Assembly (NCBI GenBank): GCA_900316595.1
Contig: ONDN01000078.1
Span: 1-7,640 of the forward strand
Length of the DNA: 7,640 bases
Direction of reading: 5' to 3'
Origin: an uncultured Mycoplasmataceae bacterium
GTDB taxonomy: Bacteria; Bacillota_I; Bacilli_A; Mycoplasmatales; Mycoplasmoidaceae
The notes beneath the pieces are model-generated. The model was not told the DNA's origin. It ran no database searches and was given only the letters and a program-made list of their open reading frames with translations. Both the position numbers and the translations under genes were made by a program. Numbering within the stretch: the stretch's first letter is position 1; the number at the start of each line of letters is the position of its first letter. Shown in pieces: positions 1-7,152 of this stretch.

Positions 1-10
1 ATTAAAAAGA

Positions 11-16
11 TATAAT
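11..16 (+). promoter_or_regulatory. Putative -10 box of the rpsU promoter
   Basis: A perfect TATAAT lies 33 bases before the rpsU ATG. It would place the transcription start near position 23 and leave a leader of roughly 25 bases containing only the ribosome-binding site. The matching -35 box would fall before the window start, so only half of the promoter can be judged. In A+T-rich DNA this hexamer also arises by chance. Its position just before a gene with a strong SD is what supports it. Confidence 0.5.
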
Positions 17-34
17 ATGACTACTTTAAAGAAT

Positions 35-42
35 GGAGGTGA
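35..42 (+). promoter_or_regulatory. Strong Shine-Dalgarno site of rpsU
   Basis: GGAGGTGA lies 6 bases before the ATG at 49. It is nearly fully complementary to the conserved anti-SD at the 3' end of 16S rRNA. The surrounding 11-mer AATGGAGGTGA recurs exactly before infB (2063-2073), and no other gene in the window has so strong a site. It fixes the rpsU start. Confidence 0.85.
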
Positions 43-48
43 ATAAGA

Positions 49-225
49 ATGGCAAAAGTAATAGTTAAAGATGATAACTTAAATGATGCGATGAAGAAAT
101 TTACACGTATTATGATTGAAACTAGAAAAGTTGCTCGTGCTCATGAATATTATTTACGTCCAGGTTTAAAAGCTAAAGAAAAACAAAAAGCAGCAGCAAG
201 ATATAGAAGTAAAAAGAAATATTAA
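49..225 (+). CDS. rpsU: 30S ribosomal protein S21
   Basis: This gene encodes the complete 58-residue small-subunit protein S21, which binds the 30S platform near the 3' end of 16S rRNA and helps start translation. The sequence shows the family pattern: an N-terminal MAKVIVKDDN strand, a central basic helix (A-M-K-K-F-T-R at about 14-20, then E-T-R-K-V-A-R-A-H-E-Y-Y at 24-35), and a lysine/arginine-rich tail ending RYRSKKKY. The length is normal for the family. The start is fixed by a strong SD 6 bases upstream, and the stop is TAA. It contains no tryptophan, so it is the one gene here whose reading does not depend on the UGA code. S21 genes more often sit near yqeY or dnaG in Firmicutes; here the gene directly precedes nusA, separated by 129 bases with a hairpin. 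It is therefore probably its own transcription unit or is only partly read through into nusA. Confidence 0.96.
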   Translation: MAKVIVKDDNLNDAMKKFTRIMIETRKVARAHEYYLRPGLKAKEKQKAAARYRSKKKY

Positions 226-268
226 TTCTCATTAAATATTGTCATTGTGTTCTATATAAATAAAAAGT

Positions 269-297
269 TTCAAATTATTTAAATGAATTTGTATAGT
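269..297 (+). promoter_or_regulatory. Possible nusA promoter (weak -35 and -10)
   Basis: TTCAAA (269-274) matches 4 of 6 positions of the -35 consensus. It lies 17 bases before TATAGT (292-297), which matches 5 of 6 positions of the -10 consensus. The predicted start, around 303-305, falls at the base of the hairpin at 305-334. If real, nusA mRNA would begin with that stem-loop. A 129-base gap of A+T-rich DNA will usually contain something like this, so the call is tentative. Confidence 0.3.
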
Positions 298-304
298 ATA
301 TAAA

Positions 305-334
305 AAGGGCGACACTCTTCGAAGTGTCGTCCTT
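305..334 (+). terminator. Stem-loop between rpsU and nusA: possible rpsU terminator or nusA leader hairpin
   Basis: The sequence folds into a 12-pair stem: 305-316 pairs with 323-334, including one G-T wobble (309 with 330), around the 6-base loop CTTCGA. The stem is G+C-rich in an otherwise very A+T-rich gap, so it is unlikely to be chance. It is followed by ATATTTTAATT, which has only a broken T run, so it is a weaker intrinsic terminator than the classical form. It ends 11 bases before the nusA SD. It could end rpsU transcription, attenuate read-through into nusA, or form the 5' end of nusA mRNA if the promoter at 269-297 is used. The stem itself is certain; its role is inferred. Confidence 0.6.
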
Positions 335-354
335 ATATTTTAATTAGGAGTAAC

Positions 355-2043
355 ATGAATCAATTAAGTAAACAATTAATTTCAGCAATTAAACTAATCG
401 CCGATGAAAAGAAAATACCACGTGATGGTGTAGTAGATGCTTTGAAAGAAGCAATTTCAAAAGCATATGTAAAAGAATACCCTGAAGAAATTATCGATGT
501 TGATCTCAACATTGATGATGAGATTTTAAAAGTATCTCGACAATATACTGTAGTAAATGAATCAGAAGAATTAAATGACTATTGTGAGATATCATTACAA
601 GATGCAAAGGATTATTACAAACATTTAAAGATTGACAAGGAAGTTAAACTTGGTGATATAGTTAGTCAACCAATTCAACTTGATAAATTACCAAAGAAGG
701 TAGTTAATCATATAATGCAAATCTTTAAACAAAGAATTACTGTTGAAGCTAACAATGAAATTTTTAATGAATGAAAAGATCGTGTTGGTGAAATAATCAA
801 TGCTGAAGTTGAAAAAGATGATCATGGTATTTTTGTTAATTTAGAAAATGGTCAATATGGTTTTATGTCTATGCGTGATGGCATTCCTGGTGAAAGATTA
901 ATCCCTGGTCATAAATATAATTTCTTAATCAAAGAAGTAAAACAGCAATCATCAGGCTGACCTATTATTTTGTCCCGTGCTGATGAAAGGTTGGTTAAAG
1001 AGTTATTAACTCTTGAAGTTCCAGAAATTCAAGAGAAACTTATTGAAATAGTTGATATTGCTCGTGTTCCTGGGTTTAAAACAAAAGTTGCTCTAATTTC
1101 TCATCAACCAGGTGTTGAGCCTTGTGGTAGTGTTATTGGTGCACACGGATCAAGAATTCAAGCTATTAGTAGTGCTATTTCTGGTGAAAGAATTGAAGTT
1201 ATTGAATATTCAGACAATTTTGAATCATATTTAATTGATGTATGTTCACCAGCAGTTATTAAAGGTTATAAAGTTGTTAGTGAACAAACTGATGAACACA
1301 AAAAACAATTGATAATAATTGTTCCAGGTGATCAATTAGCACTATTAATTGGTAAAAAAGGACAAAACATTCAACTTGTTGCTAAATTATTAAAAGCTGA
1401 TATTGATGTTAAAACACCTGAGGATGCTAAATATGAAGATATTCAATATAATCATTTAGAAATCAAATCATTAAAACAAAGAAAATTTGATCGTATTCTT
1501 GAAAAAAATCGTTGAAACAATGATTACTCAATGAGTGGTTTTAACAAACCAACTAAGCAAATGAATGATTTAATGCCAAATACTTCATCAACAAATACAG
1601 TAAATAATGAAAAAATCAATAAAACTCCTAAAAAAGAAGCAAAAATTCATTCAACAATTTCCCTATTAAATAAGATTGATAATTTTAATTATGATGAGGA
1701 CGATTCATCATCAATAGAAAAAGTAGATAAAAAGCCATCAGAAAATAAAGAAGATATACTTGAACAACTAAAAGCCAATAATGAAGAAAGACAACAATCT
1801 TCACCAATTAATGATCTTGAATTAAATATTGGCAAGCAAACAACACAAAAACAAACTAAAACCCGCCATAAACCATCAAAATTCAAATCTATTAATCTAA
1901 ATAATAATGTTGCAAAAGAAGAATCTATTTTAGAACAATTTAAAAATTCAGATACTAAATCAATTCTTGATGAATTATCCCAAGAAAATGAAAATCGTGA
2001 GCAAAATGATGATGAATTAGAATTTGAATATGAAGAGAAATAA
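355..2043 (+). CDS. nusA: Transcription termination/antitermination factor NusA
   Basis: NusA binds RNA polymerase and nascent RNA, modulating pausing, termination and antitermination. The 562-residue frame is continuous when TGA is read as Trp (residues 140, 202, 387). The N-terminal RNA-polymerase-binding domain covers about 1-135. An S1 domain covers about 140-205 (DRVGEIINAEV through SGWPIILSRA). Two KH domains follow, with VEPCGSVIGAHGSRIQA at 254-270 (the usual V-[DE]-P-x-G-x-x-[IV]-G-x-x-G-S-R-[IV]-Q pattern), GERIEVIEY near 277, and the second-KH GKKGQN loop at 333-338. After about 387 the conserved core ends. A 170-residue tail rich in Asn, Gln, Lys, Glu and Asp follows, with ILEQLK (468-473), ILEQFK (525-530) and ILDEL (537-541). 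The start has AGGAG at 346-350, 4 bases upstream. The rimP gene that often precedes nusA is not adjacent. The tail makes the protein longer than many bacterial NusA proteins of a few hundred residues without C-terminal repeats. Confidence 0.96.
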
Positions 2044-2049
2044 TTTTTA

Positions 2050-2061
2050 ACTTACGTAAGT
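2050..2061 (+). repeat. 12-bp perfect palindrome before the infB ribosome-binding site
   Basis: ACTTACGTAAGT equals its own reverse complement and lies in the 34-base gap between nusA and infB, 4 bases before the strong SD. With no loop it is unlikely to form a stable RNA hairpin. It could be a small DNA-binding site or chance. I see no second copy in the window. Confidence 0.5.
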
Positions 2062-2065
2062 AAAT

Positions 2066-2074
2066 GGAGGTGAT
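2066..2074 (+). promoter_or_regulatory. Strong Shine-Dalgarno site of infB
   Basis: GGAGGTGAT sits 3 bases before the ATG at 2078, with the GGAGG core 7 bases away. It selects the 2078 ATG over the out-of-frame ATG at 2073, which lies inside the SD itself. It shares the 11-mer AATGGAGGTGA with the rpsU site. Confidence 0.8.
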
Positions 2075-2077
2075 GCA

Positions 2078-3901
2078 ATGAATAAGAAAAATAAAAAATT
2101 TAAAAAAGTTGATACTAGACAAACCATTAATCTAAAAGCTCAATTTAAAAAGGTTGACACTGGAATCAAAAATGGTGTTTTTATTTTTTCTGGTCCATTA
2201 ACAATTGAACAAATTGCATCAAAATTAAACAAAACCTCAACAGAGATTATTAAATACTTTTTTTTAAAAGGGAAAATGAAAAACATCAATTCGCTTTTGG
2301 ATGAAAATGAAATTGGTGAATTATGTTTAGAATATAACTATGACTTTGAAAAAAGAACCAATATTGATGAAACTAAAATTTTAACCAACTTGGAAGTTAA
2401 AGACGATGAAAAATTGCTAGTACCACGTCCGCCGATTGTTACAGTAATGGGACATGTTGATCATGGTAAAACAACATTATTAGACTACATTCGTAAAACT
2501 AATGTTGTTAAAGGTGAAGCAGGCGGTATTACTCAATCTATTGGTGCTTATCAAATAACTTATAAAAATAACAAAATAACATTTATTGATACACCCGGAC
2601 ATGCTGCATTTACTGAAATGCGTGCACGTGGTGCTAATGTAACTGACATTGTTGTTTTAGTGGTTGCTGCTGATGATGGTATAAAGCCACAAACACAAGA
2701 AGCAATTGATCATGCAAGAGCAGCTGGAGTACAAATTATTGTATTCATTAACAAATGTGATAAACCAAATGTTAATCCTGATGCAGTATTAACACAATTA
2801 TCTGAACAAAACCTAACTTGTGAAGAATGAGGTGGAGATGTAATTACCATTAAAGGTAGTGCTTTAACAGGACAAAATGTTGATAAATTACTTGAAGCAA
2901 TCATTGCTACAAGTGAAATATTAGAACTAAAAGCAAATCCAAATCGATTAGGTTTAGGTGTTGTAATTGAATCTAGTTTAGATAAAGGTTTAGGTCCTGT
3001 TGCTACAGTTATTGTTAAAAACGGTAGCATTGTAAAAGGGGATATGATGATTGCCGGCAGTAGTTTTGGTCGAATTCGTGCAATGTTTGATGAAAATCAT
3101 AAAGAAGTTCAAATTGCTAAACCTTCCCAACCTGTTAAAGTTACTGGTTTAAATGTTGTTCCTTTTGCAGGCGATCATTTTGTCATAAGCAATAATGAGA
3201 AAGAAATTAAAGAAATTGCTGAAAAAATTCACTTACACCAAATTAAAATGCAAAATTCTGAACATGATATCTTGTCTAAAGATACTAAATTAAATACAAA
3301 GCGATTAGTAGTTATTTTAAAAACAGATGTTCATGGTTCACTTGAAGCAATTAAAAATGTTTTATTGAAAATAAATGTTGATGGTGTGTCATTAGTTATT
3401 CTTCGTGCAGCTACTGGTGGAATTACTAAATCCGATGTTGAACTTGCAAAAGCAAGTAATGGTATTATTATTGGCTTTAATGTTAAACCAATTAAAACAA
3501 TTAAAGATTTAGCCAATAATCAAAGAGTTCAAATCTATTGTTTTGATATCATTTACCGTTTAGCCGAAGAAATTCAAAACATAATGAAAGGTAAACTTGA
3601 TCCTGTATATGTTGATGAAGATACAGGCGAAGCAGAAATTAAAAATATTTGAAAGCATACTAAAATAGGTGTTATTGGTGGTTGTATTGTTACATCCGGT
3701 GAAATGCACCGAAGTGATAATGTCCGTTTACTTCGTGATGGTGTAGTAGTATACAAAACAAAAATTGCTTCAATGCGCCATCAAAAAGATGACATCAATA
3801 GTTGCTCTGCTGGTAAAGAATGTGGAATAACTCTAGAAAATCAAAATGATATTCAAATTGGTGATATCATTCAAAGCTATAAAATTGTACAAAAGAAATA
3901 A
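2078..3901 (+). CDS. infB: Translation initiation factor IF-2
   Basis: IF-2 is the GTPase that brings formyl-Met-tRNA to the 30S subunit and promotes 50S joining. The 607-residue frame is intact with TGA as Trp at residues 251 and 525. After a short lysine-rich N-terminus, an IF2-N-like helical segment covers about 38-88 (LTIEQIASKLNKTSTEIIKYF). The G domain follows: G1 GHVDHGKT at 125-132, G2 with T152 in AGGITQSIGAYQI, G3 DTPGH at 171-175, G4 NKCD at 225-228 and G5 SAL at 261-263. Domain II covers about 290-370. Domain III starts near 410 (DVHGSLEAIKNVL; ITKSDVELAKAS; IIIGFNVKP). The C-terminal tRNA-binding domain covers about 525-607 (RLLRDGVVVY; QKDDIN; KECGI). The N-terminal region is short compared with long-form enterobacterial IF-2, as is usual in mollicutes. 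It follows nusA by 34 bases, and rbfA follows 4 bases after its stop. The ylxR and ylxQ genes common between nusA and infB are missing. Confidence 0.97.
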
Positions 3902-3905
3902 AATT

Positions 3906-4259
3906 ATGTCATCAAGCGGAAAAAGTAAATATAAACATCTACAAACAGAATCTTTAATGTTGAATATTCTAAACAATACACTTAAATATGAAATTATTGA
4001 TGAAAAACTAAAAAATGTTAGTTTTACATATGTAAGATTAAGTGGTGATAATTCATTTTTAGATGTTTATGTAGATTATTGAGACCGTAGTAAAATCAAT
4101 AATATCGTTAATAATCTTAATGCTGCTAAAGGCGTATTCCGTACTGCTATTGCCAATAAATCAAATCTTTATAGGGCTCCACAAGTAGTTTTTCACAAGG
4201 ATGAGACTATTGATAATAATTTAAAAATAGAGTCATTATTAAGTAAAATTAATAAATAG
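3906..4259 (+). CDS. rbfA: 30S ribosome-binding factor A
   Basis: RbfA is a KH-like 30S maturation factor that helps process and fold the 5' end of 16S rRNA, especially in the cold. The 117-residue frame has one TGA-encoded Trp at residue 59. Family features visible are the strand pair V-S-F-T-Y-V-R-L-S-G-D (38-48) and FLDVYVDYW (51-59), the helix LNAAKGVFRTAIA with the characteristic A-x-G kink at 74-76, and the terminal LYRAPQVVFHKDETID plus IESLL (88-112). The length is normal for RbfA. The ATG is 4 bases after the infB stop with no convincing SD, which suggests translation coupled to infB. The infB-rbfA order is widely conserved; the truB and ribF genes that often follow are not here. Confidence 0.93.
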
Positions 4260-4267
4260 AATAAAAT

Positions 4268-5023
4268 ATGTCTGATAAAGAACAAGAAAAATTAACTTCT
4301 AATAATTTAGATAAGGATATGAATGAAAAAAAGGGAGAAGATAGTTCTCTTGATCTTAAAGTTAATAATGAATCAATTCACAATGAATCTATTAATGTAA
4401 ACAAAAATGTTGGTAGTTTTGAATCTGATTTTGATCCAAGCAAAGATCCCCTTTCTCAAATTGATACCAATATTACTATTGACAAATCATCAAATAAATT
4501 AGGTTCAGTTCGTGAAGAAGATAAACGTGTTGATTTCCAAAAGTTTGAAAAAACAAAGAAAAAACACATTCCAAATCCATCTAATAGCAATTTTTCAATT
4601 AAGGTTGATACATGATTAAGAAACAATCGTACTATGCATATTATTTGGGCAATATGTAGTTTGTTTATTTTCGCCATTGTTGGTGTTGCTGTTTCATTTT
4701 TAACTGTTATATGCATTGAACAACATAATGCATCAAGTCAAGGTATGTGAAACTTACAAAGTTTCAAGACTATGGCATTATGTAGTAATATTTTCTCTGG
4801 TATAGCTATGGGCGTAATAGTTTTACCACTGCTTTATTTATTGATCACAGTCATGGTTGGTATTAATGGTGTCTATCGTTCAAGACAATTTCATACTTTT
4901 TTATGAATTTGCCTAATATTAGGATTAATATTTATTGTAGCTGCAATTCCATTTGGAAGTTATGTAATACTATGAAATGGTAAATTTACACCTCCTGTTT
5001 TAGAATCATTAATAATGATTTAA
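4268..5023 (+). CDS. Uncharacterised membrane protein, polar N-terminal half plus 3 TM segments
   Basis: I do not recognise a family. The 251-residue frame is continuous with TGA as Trp at 116, 161, 213 and 236, plus one TGG at 127. Residues 1-122 are polar and low-complexity (Asn, Asp, Ser, Lys, Glu), with no signal peptide, ending in a basic stretch (KTKKKH near 98-103 and RNNR at 118-121). Three hydrophobic segments follow at about 124-150, 172-199 and 211-235. The basic residues before TM1 and between TM2 and TM3 (R204, R206) predict a cytoplasmic N-terminus and an external C-terminus. The gene starts 8 bases after rbfA and ends 23 bases before holA, so it is probably cotranscribed with both. 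No clear SD is seen. The tail looks structural or scaffold-like, but no function can be assigned. Confidence 0.85.
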
Positions 5024-5046
5024 TTAAGTATTAAACAGCATTTGCT

Positions 5047-5967
5047 ATGAAAATAATCTATGGAAATACATATGAAATTGCTAAATCTTATGCATGGTTT
5101 GTTATTAATAATTTAAGATTTAAACAAAAATTTGATTTTGATGATAACTATGAGCAAATATTATCATCAATTAATCAAATTAGTTTGCTAGATGATGGAA
5201 ATAAACTTAATTATTTAATTGATCATGCAACCTTCTTAACCAATAAAACCAAAATAGCAACTGAGTTTATTAAAGGTTTGTTAATCTCAAATGATGAAAT
5301 TATTTGTATCCATGTTACTAAAAGCAAAGATTCATTTAATCCATTGTTAATAACTAACAAGAATGTTGAATTTATTAAAGCAACTAAACTAAATGATAAA
5401 GATAAATTTAAACTGGTCAATGATTTATTAAAAACACATCCAATTAATTTTGATTGTGAAGCTACTAAAATTAATTTTGTTAATGCTTTAGCTAATGATC
5501 CGTATCTAATTATTAATGAAGTGCAAAAAGCTTCTAATTATTCATTAAATAATGAATTTAATGCCCAAACAATAAAAGATCTAGTTGCTCAAAATACTAA
5601 TAACACAATTTTTGATTTAGTTAATTTCATTCTTCTAAATAAAAAACAAGAAGCTCTAAAGCTGTTTGATAGTTTATTAAAGAAAAAAATTCAACCAGTA
5701 ACATGTATTCAAGTTATGGGAACACAATTGTTTGATTTAAAACTACAAAAAATATGTCTAGAAATAAACAATAATAATGTTTACAATGCTCAAAAAGCAT
5801 TAGGAATTAATCAGTATAGAATTATGGCTAATTGAAAAATCTTAAATAATACTACTTTGTCAAAGATCAAAAAGTTATTAAACTCATTAATATTATTAGA
5901 ATATAATATTAAAAATAATTTAGTCGTTGGTGACATTGGTATTAAAATGTTAATCATGGAGAATTAA
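5047..5967 (+). CDS. holA: DNA polymerase III delta subunit (clamp loader)
   Basis: The delta subunit opens the beta sliding clamp within the clamp loader at the replication fork. The 306-residue frame (TGA Trp at 263, TGG at 17) opens with MKIIYGNTYEIAKSY, the typical HolA start in which the first strand leads into a degenerate ATPase fold. The C-terminal half shows the family collar domain: IFDLVNFILLNKKQEALKLFDSLLKKK at about 192-217, QPVTCIQVMGTQLFDLKLQ at about 218-236, then ALGINQYRIMANW (251-263), and LLNSLILLEYNIKNN near 279-293, matching the usual LLE-x-D/N-x-x-I-K ending. The first half is divergent, with no Walker A motif, as expected for delta. The length is close to the common 300-340. 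The start is the first ATG after the previous gene, and no strong SD is visible. It is sandwiched between two unknown membrane-protein genes. Confidence 0.85.
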
Positions 5968-5969
5968 TT

Positions 5970-7148
5970 ATGAAAAATAAAAACCCTAAAAGCATAGATA
6001 TTGAAAAGAAACTTTCTAAATACTTGGAATTCTTGTTGAATAATAAACAATGTGTTGATTATTTAAAAAGTTCAGAGAATTTCCAAAAAATAATAAAAAA
6101 TGAACTATTAATTTTAAATTATTTTTTAAGTTCAAAAAAAGTTAAAAAAGATAATTTACATAATTTAGTTGATAAATATAATGGCTATTGTTCATCTAAC
6201 AAATTAAATTTAAAAGATAAATTAGCAATAAAAGATAAAGATGAAATGATTGATTATGCCAATTATTTAAAAATCTATGCTAAAAATATTCTTCATTTTG
6301 ATCTTGATGAAGCTTTAGCTTCTCCTGATAAAATCCAAAATATTAAGATTGACAATGTTGATTCTAAGATAATTAATACAAGTGTATCAGGCACCACATG
6401 AGAAAATACTTTTAATGAAAACTTTAGAAATATTAATCCGTTTGTACTAAAATCTGCACAAGAAAGAATTCGTGAAAAACTTAGAAATGATGAAATATTC
6501 ATTTTTAAATCAAAGCCAAAAATTGTAAAAGTAATGAAAATTGCTTATTCTTGTTTGATGTTTTTATTCACATTTGCATTATTATTTTTAGCAATTGTAT
6601 GGTTTGTTGTTGCAAATAAACCTACTGGAATTATTTCAAGCAATAATCAAAATATCGAATTTGGTTATTGAAATCCTATATTTTTAATTATTTTTAGCAT
6701 AAGCTTTGCTTACTTTGGAATAATTAACATTATTCCTTATATAATTGCTAAAAAAGCTCACAGAAAACCATCTGAAAATGCTATATATGCCGTAATTTCA
6801 TGATATGTTATATTTTCAATGGTATTTAGTGCTATTTTCTCTATATACATGGTATGACCTGTTATGAGAGAAAAACCAATATTCTATTACATTGATTTGT
6901 ATGGTTCTGATTATGATGATCTCACAAAAAACTGTGTGCTTCTAATGTCAATTACTATTGGTGCAATGCTTGCAATTAGTTTTCTATGCTTAGTTGTTGG
7001 TGCTATTATTTTGTTTTTTAAACCAAAACAAGATGAAGAAAAAATTCAAAAACTATTATTTGATGAAATCAATAATGTTGCTAATGAAAAACCAATTGAT
7101 TTAACTCCTGATAAAACCAATACAACTACTTCAGAACCAAAGAATTAA
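5970..7148 (+). CDS. Uncharacterised membrane protein, lysine-rich N-terminal domain plus 4 TM segments
   Basis: I do not recognise a family. The 392-residue frame is continuous with TGA Trp at 144, 234, 278 and 296, plus one TGG at 211. Residues 1-188 form a long hydrophilic domain, predicted mainly helical, rich in Lys, Asn, Asp and Leu, with no signal peptide. Four hydrophobic segments follow at about 191-214, 236-260, 271-296 and 322-350. Basic loops (K180-K190; KKAHRK at 261-266; KPKQDEEK after 350) place both termini inside. The C-terminal tail of about 42 residues is polar (DEEKIQKLLFDEI, then Thr/Pro-rich). The ATG is 2 bases after the holA stop, and GGAG at 5958-5961 inside the end of holA is a plausible SD, so the two are probably translationally coupled. 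Both membrane proteins flanking holA share the layout of a cytoplasmic polar domain then TM bundle, but I see no clear sequence similarity between them. Confidence 0.85.
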
Positions 7149-7152
7149 GGAT

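Noticed and set aside
238..260. TTGTCA (239-244) with TATATA (253-258) as a promoter
   Set aside because: The spacing of 8 bases is far shorter than the roughly 17 needed by the primary sigma factor.
1689..1886. Minus-strand open frame opposite the nusA tail
   Set aside because: It lies wholly opposite a well-supported gene, has no SD or promoter, and its Ser/Leu/Phe-rich composition is the antisense of Glu/Lys/Asn codons.
2710..3030. Minus-strand open frame of 106 codons opposite infB
   Set aside because: It overlaps the conserved IF-2 G domain and domain II, resembles no known protein, and is a by-product of the codon use on the coding strand. The shorter minus-strand frames at 3331-3516, 3574-3756, 4456-4716, 5223-5420 and 6293-6502 were rejected for the same reason.
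772..3652. Apparent premature stops or gene fragmentation in nusA and infB
   Set aside because: All the interruptions are TGA in the same frame, with family homology continuing directly across them. Tryptophan under code 4 explains them without any frameshift.
3846..3905. Earlier ATG for rbfA at 3846, inside the end of infB
   Set aside because: It would overlap infB by 56 bases and add 20 residues without family similarity. The ATG at 3906 gives the usual RbfA length and start.
5895..5910. TATAAT-like string within the end of holA as a promoter for the downstream membrane gene
   Set aside because: There is no convincing -35 partner, and such strings are frequent in this A+T-rich coding DNA. 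The downstream ATG is 2 bases from the holA stop, which fits coupling better.
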